Source: Wenzhouxiangella sp. (lineage in GTDB: Bacteria > Pseudomonadota > Gammaproteobacteria > Xanthomonadales > Wenzhouxiangellaceae). Taken from it: a stretch of DNA of 16,121 nt. A program made the translations under genes and the position numbers. The notes under the pieces were generated by a model, which did no database searches, had not been told where the DNA came from, and saw nothing but the letters and a program-made list of their open reading frames with translations. The stretch covers positions 1 through 16,121 of the forward strand of contig SKKV01000157.1 of the NCBI GenBank assembly GCA_007123575.1, written 5' to 3'. Below are positions 6,081 to 13,622 of the stretch, piece by piece. The stretch's first letter is position 1. Each line of letters starts with the position of its first letter.

Positions 6081-6830
6081 TCAGTCCGCTTCCGGACCTT
6101 GAAAGCCGCCCTGCCGGTAGGTGAGGACCAGCGTATCGCGCCAGCCGGGCTGGTCGGCGTCCTGCGGCTGGATCGGCGTGGTTTCATGGATCATGCGGGC
6201 ATCGTCCAGCAGCATCAGTGACCACGGCGTTTCCAGGGTAAAGCGCTGGCCCCAGGGCTTGTCGGCGGCAAAGATGCGGGTCTCCCCGCCCTTGATGGCG
6301 TGACGTTCGAGGACCAGCACGGCGACCAGGTCGACGCCGTCGCGGTGCGCGCCTTCCGGCGTTGGGCGGCCAATGCCGTCGGCGGTGTCAATTCGGAACG
6401 GATGCGCTTCCACGAACCAGCGCTGCTCGCCGCGCAGCTGGTTCGCTACCTCGGCAAGTTTTAGTAATAAGCGTTGCCAGACAGGCGCTTGCAGCGTGCT
6501 GGCCGCGATCGGCTCGAACCAGCGCATCATGCCGCCATGCAGGGCGTTGTAGTCCAGCGACTGCCAGTGAGGACGATGCGGCACCGGGGTGACCTTGCCG
6601 TGTTCGACAACGAAGCTGCCGTGGCGCCGGTAGCGATAGCGGCCGCCGTCGCGCAGGTGCGGATCCGGCGGCAGCTCGGACCAGTCTGAATGCAGGCTCC
6701 CCAGGTCTTCGGATTCGGCATTCAGCCAGGCGGTTACGTCAGCGCCGTCGAGCAGCGCAAAGCCGTCGCGCTTGAGCTGCTCGTCGAGCTGGTCGGGCCT
6801 GATGCAGGGCGGCTGGATGATCGATGTCAT
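6081..6830 (-). CDS. 2-oxoglutarate/Fe(II) dioxygenase (2OG-Fe_Oxy_2-like)
   Basis: The 249-residue protein resembles PF10014, the family that includes the Bacillus L-isoleucine dioxygenase, which hydroxylates a free amino acid with Fe(II), 2-oxoglutarate and O2. The facial triad is readable: His162 and Asp164 in PEGAHRDGVD and His215 in MIHETTPI. Arg231 in WRDTLVLTY is the likely 2-oxoglutarate carboxylate anchor. The GGETRIF stretch after the triad is also typical. The substrate is unknown: a free amino acid is likely by family, but this is inference. The ATG is at 6828-6830 with no clear Shine-Dalgarno; a TTTCAG-GT-CTGAAA palindrome lies about 20-33 bp upstream. It is divergent from acnD and convergent with the DUF427 gene, so it looks monocistronic. 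Confidence 0.82.
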   Translation of the reverse strand: MTSIIQPPCIRPDQLDEQLKRDGFALLDGADVTAWLNAESEDLGSLHSDWSELPPDPHLRDGGRYRYRRHGSFVVEHGKVTPVPHRPHWQSLDYNALHGGMMRWFEPIAASTLQAPVWQRLLLKLAEVANQLRGEQRWFVEAHPFRIDTADGIGRPTPEGAHRDGVDLVAVLVLERHAIKGGETRIFAADKPWGQRFTLETPWSLMLLDDARMIHETTPIQPQDADQPGWRDTLVLTYRQGGFQGPEAD

Positions 6831-6849
6831 GGCAGGCAGGATAAAGCAC

Positions 6850-6863
6850 TTTCAGGTCTGAAA
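6850..6863. promoter_or_regulatory. Palindrome TTTCAG-GT-CTGAAA, candidate operator
   Basis: Perfect 6-bp arms around a 2-bp centre lie in the 175-bp divergent interval, 20 bp from the dioxygenase start. No known regulator motif is recognised. Confidence 0.3.
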
Positions 6864-6913
6864 TTGGCCGGGCAGATGCCCCACTCGGTGCAGGCGTTCG
6901 TCAGCGGCGCTGG

Positions 6914-6943
6914 CCGACATCGCGAAAGTGTACGGTTTATCAT
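6914..6943 (+). promoter_or_regulatory. Weak candidate promoter of acnD
   Basis: CCGACA (6914-6919, 4/6 to TTGACA), an 18-bp spacer and TATCAT (6938-6943, 5/6 to TATAAT) lie 62-92 bp before the acnD ATG. A perfect TTGACA at 6950-6955 has no matching -10 downstream. The rest of the 6831-7005 interval shows nothing clear. Confidence 0.3.
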
Positions 6944-7005
6944 GGAGAGTTGACAGCTTTTGCTTGTCCAAACCGACTCCTGACCGCCCGGAAGCCTGAA
7001 TCGCC

Positions 7006-9603
7006 ATGAACCGCCAATTTCGCAAACGCCTGCTCGACACCGAACTGGACTATTTCGACGCCCGCCAGGCGGTCGAAGATCTCGCGCCCGGCGCCTGGAA
7101 GGGGTTGCCTTATGTCTCGCGCGTGCTCGCCGAAAACCTGGTTCGCCGCTGCGACCCGGCACGGCTGACCGACAGTCTGAAGCAGATCATCAAGCGCAAG
7201 CGCGATCTGGATTTCCCCTGGTTCCCGGCCCGCGTGGTCTGTCATGACATCCTCGGCCAGACCGCCCTGGTCGATCTGGCCGGCTTGCGCGATGCCATCG
7301 CCGACAAGGGCGGTGATCCGGCCCAGGTCAATCCGGTGGTGCCGGTGCAGCTGATCGTTGATCACTCCCTGGCCGTCGAGCATGCCGGCTTCGAAAAAGA
7401 TGCCTTCGAGAAAAATCGCGAAATCGAGGAGCGCCGTAATGCCGATCGCTTCGACTTCATCAACTGGACCAAGGAAGCCTTCGACAACGTAGACGTGATC
7501 CCCCCAGGCAACGGCATCATGCACCAGATCAACCTGGAGCGGATGTGCACGGTGGTTGAAGTGCGCGATGGTGTGGTCTTCCCCGATACCTTGGTTGGCA
7601 CCGACTCGCATACTCCGCATGTCTGCGCCCTGGGCGTGATTGCCATCGGCGTTGGCGGCCTGGAAGCCGAGAACGTGATGCTGGGCCGGGCCTCCTACCT
7701 GCGCCTGCCGGACATTGTTGGCGTGAAGCTGACCGGCAGGCCGGCACCGGGCATGACCGCCACCGACGTGGTCCTGGCCCTGACCGAATTCCTGCGCAAG
7801 GAGCGCGTGGTCGGTGCCTGGCTGGAATTCTTTGGCCCGGGTGCCAGCACCCTGACCGTGGGCGACCGCGCGACAATCTCGAACATGACCCCGGAATATG
7901 GCGCCACCGCGGCCATGTTCCATATCGACGAGCAGACGATTGATTATCTGACCCTGACCGGGCGCGAAGAATCTCGGGTCAAGCTGGTCGAGGACTACGC
8001 GAAGCTGACCGGCCTGTGGGCCGATGAACTGGTCGATGCCGAATACGAGCGCGTGCTGGAGTTCGATCTGTCGCAAGTGGTGCGCAACGTTGCCGGGCCG
8101 TCCAGTCCCCACAAGCGGGTATCGACGTCTGACCTGGCCGCCTCCGGCATTGCCGGTCCTTACGAGCTGCCGGCCGACGGTTCCATGCCGGACGGTGCGG
8201 TCATTATTGCCGCCATTACCAGCTGCACCAACACCTCCAACCCGCGCAATGTGATTGCCGCCGGCTTGCTGGCGAAAAAAGCCAACGAGCTGGGCCTGAC
8301 CCGCCAGCCCTGGGTCAAGTCCTCTTTTGCTCCGGGCTCGATTGCCGTGCGCCTGTACCTGGAAGAGGCCGGCCTGCTGCCGGAGCTGGAAAAGCTCGGC
8401 TTTGGCATCGTCGCCTTCGCCTGCACCACTTGCAACGGCATGAGCGGCGCGCTGGACCCGAAGATTCAGCAGGAAATCATCGACCGCGACTTGTACTCGG
8501 TCGCTGTACTGTCCGGCAACCGCAACTTCGACGGCCGCATTCACCCGTATGCCAAGCAGGCTTTCTTGGCCTCGCCGGCGCTGGTCGTGGCCTATGCCAT
8601 CGCCGGGTCGGTGCGTTTTGACATTGAAAAGGATGTGCTGGGTCACGACGCCGACGGCAACCCGGTCACCCTGAAGGATCTCTGGCCCAGTGATGAGGAG
8701 ATTGACGCGATCGTCAAGGCCAGCGTCAAGCCGGAGCACTTCCGCAAGGTTTACGAGCCGATGTTCGGCCAGCAGTTCAAGCGAATCAAGAAAGTCGATC
8801 CGCTGTACGACTGGCGGCCGGAGAGCACCTATATCCGTCGCCCGCCGTACTGGGAAGGCGCGCTGGCCTCTGCACCCACGCTCACCGGCATGCGCCCCCT
8901 GGCCGTGCTCGGCGACAACATCACCACCGATCATCTGTCGCCGTCGAATGCCATCATGGCCGATAGCGCGGCCGGTGAGTACCTGGCGAAAATGGGCCTG
9001 CCGGAAGAAGACTTCAATTCCTACGCCACCCACCGCGGCGATCATCTCACCGCCCAGCGTGCCACCTTTGCCAACCCGCGCCTGATCAACCACATGTCAG
9101 TCGTTGACGGAGAGGTCAAGCAGGGCTCGCTGACCCGGCTTGAGCCGGACGGCAAGGTGATGCGGATGTGGGATGCGATCGAAACCTACATGCAGCGCAA
9201 GCAGCCGCTGATTGTTATTGCCGGCAAAGACTACGGTCAGGGTTCATCGCGCGACTGGGCCGCCAAGGGCGTGCGCCTGGCCGGCGTCGAAGCCATCGTT
9301 GCCGAAGGCTTCGAGCGCATCCACCGCACCAACCTGATCGGCATGGGTGTCTTGCCCCTGGAGTTCACCGACGGCCAGAATCGCAAGAGCCTGGATATCG
9401 ACGGCAGCGAGACCTTCGACGTCAAGGGCGATCCGGCCCCAGGCGCCATGCTTACCCTGGTCATCCACCGCAGCAGCGGCGAGACCGTGGAAGTGCCGGT
9501 CAAGTGCCGCCTGGATACGGCCGAAGAGGTATCGGTTTACTCAGCTGGCGGCGTACTGCAGCGTTTTGCCCAGGATTTCCTTGAGGAATCAGCTGCCGCC
9601 TGA
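7006..9603 (+). CDS. acnD: Fe/S-dependent 2-methylisocitrate dehydratase, AcnD type
   Basis: This 865-residue aconitase-superfamily enzyme is closest in my recollection to AcnD (about 865 residues), from the opening LDYFDARQAVE and LPYTSRVLAENLVRRC-type start through FPWFPARVVCHDILGQ and VPVQLIVDHSLAVE. AcnA differs at these points. AcnD, with PrpF, converts 2-methylcitrate towards 2-methylisocitrate in the methylcitrate cycle of propionate degradation, and AcnD proteins also have aconitase activity. The 4Fe-4S ligands are Cys407 (TSCTNTSNPRN), Cys473 and Cys476 (ACTTCNGMSG), with the same 66- and 3-residue spacing as E. coli AcnA. The C-terminal swivel domain has YGQGSSRDWAAKG and the FERIHRTNLIGMG turn. 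The ATG at 7006 has GGAAG 11 nt upstream. No prpB, prpC, prpF or prpR lies in the window, which is unusual. AcnA-like use as the main aconitase remains possible. Confidence 0.88.
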   Translation: MNRQFRKRLLDTELDYFDARQAVEDLAPGAWKGLPYVSRVLAENLVRRCDPARLTDSLKQIIKRKRDLDFPWFPARVVCHDILGQTALVDLAGLRDAIADKGGDPAQVNPVVPVQLIVDHSLAVEHAGFEKDAFEKNREIEERRNADRFDFINWTKEAFDNVDVIPPGNGIMHQINLERMCTVVEVRDGVVFPDTLVGTDSHTPHVCALGVIAIGVGGLEAENVMLGRASYLRLPDIVGVKLTGRPAPGMTATDVVLALTEFLRKERVVGAWLEFFGPGASTLTVGDRATISNMTPEYGATAAMFHIDEQTIDYLTLTGREESRVKLVEDYAKLTGLWADELVDAEYERVLEFDLSQVVRNVAGPSSPHKRVSTSDLAASGIAGPYELPADGSMPDGAVIIAAITSCTNTSNPRNVIAAGLLAKKANELGLTRQPWVKSSFAPGSIAVRLYLEEAGLLPELEKLGFGIVAFACTTCNGMSGALDPKIQQEIIDRDLYSVAVLSGNRNFDGRIHPYAKQAFLASPALVVAYAIAGSVRFDIEKDVLGHDADGNPVTLKDLWPSDEEIDAIVKASVKPEHFRKVYEPMFGQQFKRIKKVDPLYDWRPESTYIRRPPYWEGALASAPTLTGMRPLAVLGDNITTDHLSPSNAIMADSAAGEYLAKMGLPEEDFNSYATHRGDHLTAQRATFANPRLINHMSVVDGEVKQGSLTRLEPDGKVMRMWDAIETYMQRKQPLIVIAGKDYGQGSSRDWAAKGVRLAGVEAIVAEGFERIHRTNLIGMGVLPLEFTDGQNRKSLDIDGSETFDVKGDPAPGAMLTLVIHRSSGETVEVPVKCRLDTAEEVSVYSAGGVLQRFAQDFLEESAAA

Positions 9604-9619
9604 TTTCGCTCACTGAGGG

Positions 9620-10813
9620 CTACTGGAAGCGGCTGCGAAAAATCACCTCGCTAGGCGGGGTTGCGTTCGGAAAAAGGCCGTGGCCAACGCCGGCGATCTG
9701 ACCGAGCGTGCCGCCGGTGGCAGGAATCGTGAAAACCTGTGCGCTGCTTGGGTCTGCGAAAGGAGCAAAAATACCGCCAGCCTGGGCTTGCGTGCCAAGG
9801 GAGAAGACCAGGCTGGCGTTATTGCGCCAGCTCACGCCGACCGGGAATGATCCGGGAGCGAAGCTGGCGATAACCTGACCGTTGCCGGTGGCTGTGGAAA
9901 TGACGATCAGGTCTGCCTGGGCCGGGGCGGCCAGATTGGCCAGCGGAAACGTGATCCGGAAAAACGCCAGCTGCTGGCCGTTGGGTGAGAAGGCCGGGTA
10001 GGCATGGTTGGAGTAGACGTTGACGCCGCTGTTGGGGTCGACGACCACGGTAGGCAGCGTCAGGATCTGGGAGCGCACGTAGGGTTGACCAGGTGGACCA
10101 GTGGGCCCGTAAAGGACCAGGCCGACCGCCAGCAGCGATTGGCCAAGATTGTTGGTAACGTTCACATAGGCCGGAGTTGCAAAAAAATCAGTGCCTGGTA
10201 GCCAGGAAATGCCGACGAATTCGGATTGAAACAAGTCCAACTGCGACCCATTGCCGATTTCAGCCAGGCCGACTTCGAAACCGTCAGTGGCCCGAATCAC
10301 TCTGAGCTGGCGCACGCCGCCTGATACCGGTTCATTGCCGCCGCTGGTGCCCGAGGTCTGGTTGACGAAAGCCACGCGCTGGCCGCTGCTCGATGTCGCG
10401 CTCCACAACGGGGTGGCAAACAGGAATCCGCCGTCTGGTAGCGACTGGGTCACGTTGTCCCAGAGTTTGCGCCTCTGCCCGTTTCTCAAATCAAAGGCAA
10501 ACAGGTCCTGGCTGGCCTCGAAGGGCTGGGCCGGGTCAGGGCTGCTGACAATCAGCAGGTTGCCGTCGGGCGACAGGCTGGGAAATGTCGGCTGGTCCAG
10601 GTTCAGCGGCACTTGGGTCACATTGCCGCCGCTGGCTCGAAACACCCGGAAATCCGGCTGCGAAGGATTGCCCACGGTCGCGCTAAAAAACAGCTCGGCG
10701 GCCAGCCCGCTGGATGCCAGCTGTAGGCTAAGTGCGAGCAGCAACCTGGCCACATGGGAATAGCGGGCTTGGGCGCCCGGTAGGCGGAAAATTCCTCGGC
10801 AACGATTCAGCAT
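9620..10813 (-). CDS. Secreted PD40/TolB-like beta-propeller protein
   Basis: The 397-residue protein has a Sec signal peptide (a basic start, then the hydrophobic VARLLLALSLQLASSGLAA, cleavage near residue 39). The mature part is rich in beta strands and has two clear PD40-type motifs, FPSLSPDGNLLIV (78-90) and YPAFSPNGQQLAFF (272-285), plus weaker ones. It is therefore probably a TolB-like propeller that is secreted or periplasmic. I recognise no catalytic residues. The frame is open 66 codons further upstream, but the ATG at 10811-10813 has GGAG 6 nt upstream and begins the signal peptide. It ends in VIFRSRFQ, which resembles short aromatic-rich C-terminal tails on secreted proteins of some Xanthomonadales relatives. 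It follows the esterase gene by 88 bp on the same strand and faces acnD with 16 bp between stops. The function is unknown. Confidence 0.75.
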   Translation of the reverse strand: MLNRCRGIFRLPGAQARYSHVARLLLALSLQLASSGLAAELFFSATVGNPSQPDFRVFRASGGNVTQVPLNLDQPTFPSLSPDGNLLIVSSPDPAQPFEASQDLFAFDLRNGQRRKLWDNVTQSLPDGGFLFATPLWSATSSSGQRVAFVNQTSGTSGGNEPVSGGVRQLRVIRATDGFEVGLAEIGNGSQLDLFQSEFVGISWLPGTDFFATPAYVNVTNNLGQSLLAVGLVLYGPTGPPGQPYVRSQILTLPTVVVDPNSGVNVYSNHAYPAFSPNGQQLAFFRITFPLANLAAPAQADLIVISTATGNGQVIASFAPGSFPVGVSWRNNASLVFSLGTQAQAGGIFAPFADPSSAQVFTIPATGGTLGQIAGVGHGLFPNATPPSEVIFRSRFQ

Positions 10814-10901
10814 CGAAAACTCCGTTTGCGACAGTGTGGCTTGCGGGTATACGCGCAGACAGGGCCGCAATTGGCTCAAAGTTGACGGTCGGAGCTTAAG
10901 G

Positions 10902-12854
10902 TCAAGCGGTAGGGCAGTTGCCAACCTTCCAGACGTTGCCGTCGTCCAGGCTGTACAAGGTGTTGGTACCGTAGGTTGAACCAGGCATGGGATCGTTGCT
11001 GCCTTCGGCAAAGTAATCCGGTGCCCAGAAAAAGCCCGAGCTGTAGGCGCGCCCTGCGGAACGGTGCAGATAATTCATCGCAGTGCGGGAGATACAGCTT
11101 GGTTCAGGCTCGGGCTCGGGCTCGGGCGGAGGCTGGACAGGTTCGCTTTGCGAGCAGGCCTGAATCGGACCCTGGCAACTGGCATTGTCATCTGCGACCC
11201 ACCGGCATTGCCCCCCGCTGGCCGAGGTTTCCCGCATGGTGAACGAGTTGGTGCCAAAGGCCAGGTAGCAAGCGGCATAACCACTGCCCCAGGTGATATG
11301 GCCCTGGGCAATGTGGAAGTTGAAGTCGCCGGTTTGTCCGGCGTCGATTTCAAATTCGATCACCGCCGAACTGCTGAGGTTGGTGGTGTCGATGGCCGTG
11401 GCCGTCGCCTCGACCGTGCCACCGGGCAGCTCGCAGCGACTGGCGGCAAACAGGACGCCATCGATCTCGGCCGGAGACGTGCCGATCTGACCAACGGGGC
11501 CGAAAAAGGTAACGCTGACCGAGTCCAGGTTCTGATTGGGGTCGGTGACCACGCCAGAAACGGTTGCGCATTGGCCGTTGATGCTCACGTCAACATCACT
11601 GATGACCGGTGGTTGCTCGGGTGGTGGCGGGCCGATCCGGGCTTGCTCGCTTTCGGCCACGCTTTCCGCGCCCTGGTCGTCTACCGCCACGGCGCTGACT
11701 TCATACAGGCCGTCGGCCAAATCATTGCTGCTGATACTGAAGTTGCCATCGATATCGACCGGTGTACTAAAACTGGAGACCAGCACCGGGGCAGCATCAA
11801 TGTTGCTGATGCTGACCAACACCACGTCGACAGTGCCGTCGGCGTCGCTGGCAATACCTTCTATCAATAGCGTTGAATCAACTGCTGCTACGGCCAGCGC
11901 ATCGACGGATGGTGGCTGATTGCGATTGATGCGTGGATTGTTGGCGGCGAAGAATTCGCCCAGATAGCTGGCGAAATTGATGCTGTTGCCGCCGATAAAA
12001 CTGCCGCTGGCACCCGGTCCGCCGGACCAGACATGAGCGAGATTATCGAACCAGAGCATGGCGACGCGCCCGTCTTCCCACAGCGTTTCTTCGGCGCTAC
12101 CGCTGCCCTCGACGATGGTGTTGGTGCCGGCCAATGGCGCGACGCCGAACAGGCGCGCATAACCCTTGGCATTTTGCTGGTTGTAGCAGGTGTTGACCGT
12201 GGTGTCGCTGGTGCCGTGGCCAACTACGGCCACCTGGGTATCGAAATAAGATTGAAAACTGCTGCCTGCATAGCTGCGGCAGCGGCTTTCAAATTGTGCC
12301 GGCGAGACCGTTTCGCAGGGGCCGATGGCACCGCTTGAGCTGGTGCCGATGGTTGGCCCGGCGCTGGGCGCTACGCCGGCAAAGATATCGGGCGCGGTGC
12401 AGGCCGCCTGGGCGGCGAAGGTAGCACCGGATGACAAGCCGGCGATGTAGACCTGGTTCGGATCGATGGCAAAACTGGCGTCGTTAGTCAGGCTGCTGGC
12501 GAGGTTGACCAGTCGCGCATAATCACCACTGTTGCGCGAGATGGCACCCTGCCAGTACGACCAGCAGCCGAAGCCGGCCTTGTTGACCGCGTCGGGCACG
12601 GCGACCACCATGCCGTGTTCCTCGGCAGCCGTTTCCAGGTTGGCGTTCAGGTAAGCATCAATGGACTGGGTACACCCATGCAGCACCACCAGCAAGGCGC
12701 GGCCATCGCCCAGGGGTGATTGGCTGGCCGGCGTATAGACATGGACCTGGTTGAAGCCGCCGATGGACTGGTTGAGTTGCCAACTGCCCGCTTGGGCGAT
12801 GGCGAAAACGGGCAACAGGCACAGGGCCAGCGCGAACAGTTTGCGGATTGTCAT
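10902..12854 (-). CDS. Secreted PHB-depolymerase-family esterase, multidomain
   Basis: The 650-residue exported protein starts with a signal peptide (1-22, cleavage after FAIAQA). The alpha/beta-hydrolase domain (about 30-305) has the PHB depolymerase layout (Esterase_phd, PF10503): oxyanion motif VVLHGCTQS (57-64), nucleophile Ser141 in AGLSSGA, Asp217 in GHGTSDTTV and His274 in NLAHVWSGG. Two Ig/cadherin-like beta domains follow (about 315-408 and 414-505), then a Cys-bearing segment (510-570), a Pro-Glu linker (574-586) and a C-terminal domain of about 60 residues (CISRTAMNYLHRSAGRAYSSG to the end). The last resembles substrate-binding tails of extracellular depolymerases. The likely role is hydrolysis of polyesters, or feruloyl/acetyl-xylan-type esters, outside the cell; the substrate is not certain. 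The ATG at 12852-12854 has GGGAG 8 nt upstream, inside a 16-bp palindrome. The PD40 gene follows on the same strand. Confidence 0.87.
   Translation of the reverse strand: MTIRKLFALALCLLPVFAIAQAGSWQLNQSIGGFNQVHVYTPASQSPLGDGRALLVVLHGCTQSIDAYLNANLETAAEEHGMVVAVPDAVNKAGFGCWSYWQGAISRNSGDYARLVNLASSLTNDASFAIDPNQVYIAGLSSGATFAAQAACTAPDIFAGVAPSAGPTIGTSSSGAIGPCETVSPAQFESRCRSYAGSSFQSYFDTQVAVVGHGTSDTTVNTCYNQQNAKGYARLFGVAPLAGTNTIVEGSGSAEETLWEDGRVAMLWFDNLAHVWSGGPGASGSFIGGNSINFASYLGEFFAANNPRINRNQPPSVDALAVAAVDSTLLIEGIASDADGTVDVVLVSISNIDAAPVLVSSFSTPVDIDGNFSISSNDLADGLYEVSAVAVDDQGAESVAESEQARIGPPPPEQPPVISDVDVSINGQCATVSGVVTDPNQNLDSVSVTFFGPVGQIGTSPAEIDGVLFAASRCELPGGTVEATATAIDTTNLSSSAVIEFEIDAGQTGDFNFHIAQGHITWGSGYAACYLAFGTNSFTMRETSASGGQCRWVADDNASCQGPIQACSQSEPVQPPPEPEPEPEPSCISRTAMNYLHRSAGRAYSSGFFWAPDYFAEGSNDPMPGSTYGTNTLYSLDDGNVWKVGNCPTA
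11109..11126. repeat. 6-bp tandem repeat encoding the Pro-Glu linker
   Basis: Three exact CTCGGG units, flanked by near copies, encode the PEPEPEPE linker of the esterase. Copy-number change would stay in frame and alter only linker length. Confidence 0.75.
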
Positions 12855-12864
12855 GTTGCAATCT

Positions 12865-12880
12865 CCCTCAAGATTGAGGG
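12865..12880. promoter_or_regulatory. 16-bp palindrome overlapping the esterase Shine-Dalgarno
   Basis: CCCTCAA-GA-TTGAGGG has perfect 7-bp arms. Read on the minus strand, the right arm runs into the GGGAG Shine-Dalgarno of the esterase gene. It may be a repressor operator, or an RNA hairpin that limits ribosome access. The rest of the 135-bp divergent interval (12855-12989) has only a CATTGG...CCAATG inverted repeat (12912-12917 / 12930-12935). Confidence 0.45.
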
Positions 12881-12989
12881 TTCAGCCTGCCACGCTGGAT
12901 GGTCTGGGAGCCATTGGACCAAAGGGAAGCCAATGTCGCGACGGACGCTGCGCTATCTTTGCGCTAATCCAACCCGAACGAATATTCCC

Positions 12990-13622
12990 ATGACCCCATC
13001 AGACTTCGTCGCCCGCTTGGGCCAGGTCAAGGCTTCGGCCATTCTTCGCACCAATGACGCCGATGCCGCGATCGATGCCATGGAAGCGGCGGTGCGCGGC
13101 GGCTTCAGCATTTGCGAGTTCACCCTGACCATTCCCGATGTGCACGACATCATCCGCGAGTTTTCCCGGCGCCATCCGCAGGTGATCGTTGGGGCAGGTA
13201 CGGTGCTTGGTGTCGAGGAGGCTCATCAGGCGGTGGAAGCCGGCGCCCGCTTCCTGGTCTCGCCGGTGGTTGACGAGGCGGTGATTGCGGCAGCCACGGA
13301 GCTGGGGGTGGCTGCCATGCCGGGCACGCATACCGCCACCGAGATGCTCACCGCTTATCGCGCCGGCGCGCCGCTGCAGAAGCTGTTCCCCGCCCCCGGC
13401 ATCGGGCCGGACTATGTCAAGGCCTGCCTCGGCCCCATGCCGTTTCTCAGGCTGGTGCCCACGCACGGGGTCAACAAGGACAACGTCCGCGCCTGGCTGG
13501 CGGCCGGCGCATACGCAATCGGCTTTGTCGCGCCGCTGTTCGATTCAGAGTTGATCGCCGAGGGCCGCTACGACGCGCTCGAAGCCCGCGCCCGCGAACT
13601 GTTGGCGGCTGTAGGCGACTGA
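12990..13622 (+). CDS. KDPG/KHG-family aldolase (Eda-like)
   Basis: The 210-residue protein is a class I aldolase TIM barrel of the 2-keto-3-deoxy-6-phosphogluconate / 4-hydroxy-2-oxoglutarate aldolase family (E. coli Eda is 213), which cleaves a 2-keto acid to pyruvate plus an aldehyde. The Schiff-base lysine is Lys131 in LQKLFPAPG, matching E. coli Lys133. The general-base glutamate is Glu43 in ICEFTLTIPD, matching Glu45. The arginine of E. coli EVTLRT (Arg49) is Thr47 here, and the loop after strand 6 reads VPTHGVN instead of the usual PTGG, so the substrate may not be KDPG. No edd or sugar-acid gene is nearby. I chose the ATG at 12990 because the core aligns from MTPSDFVARL, though it has no Shine-Dalgarno. 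An in-frame ATG at 12933 has AAGGGA upstream and would add 19 residues. The 3' end overlaps the opposing hydrolase gene by 55 bp. Confidence 0.85.
   Translation: MTPSDFVARLGQVKASAILRTNDADAAIDAMEAAVRGGFSICEFTLTIPDVHDIIREFSRRHPQVIVGAGTVLGVEEAHQAVEAGARFLVSPVVDEAVIAAATELGVAAMPGTHTATEMLTAYRAGAPLQKLFPAPGIGPDYVKACLGPMPFLRLVPTHGVNKDNVRAWLAAGAYAIGFVAPLFDSELIAEGRYDALEARARELLAAVGD

Noticed and set aside
6950..6971. TTGACA...TGTCCAA as a dyad operator or -35 before acnD
   Set aside because: The arms do not align without bulges, and no -10 follows at the right distance.
6940..9093. 717-codon open frame on the minus strand opposite acnD
   Set aside because: It is a codon-bias shadow of the GC-rich acnD gene; the product is Gln/Gly/Arg-rich with no recognisable domain.
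10814..11011. 66-codon extension of the PD40 frame
   Set aside because: The inner ATG has a good Shine-Dalgarno and starts the signal peptide; the extension overlaps the esterase 3' end.
11109..11126. Tandem CTCGGG units as a CRISPR-like or satellite array
   Set aside because: They are in-frame Pro-Glu linker codons, too short and without spacers.
12912..12935. CATTGG-12 bp-CCAATG inverted repeat between the esterase and aldolase genes
   Set aside because: Six-bp arms with a 12-bp spacer are expected by chance; no regulator motif is recognised.
12720..12989. Long N-terminal extension of the aldolase frame
   Set aside because: It runs antisense into the esterase signal-peptide region; only the short extension from 12933 remains a possible alternative.
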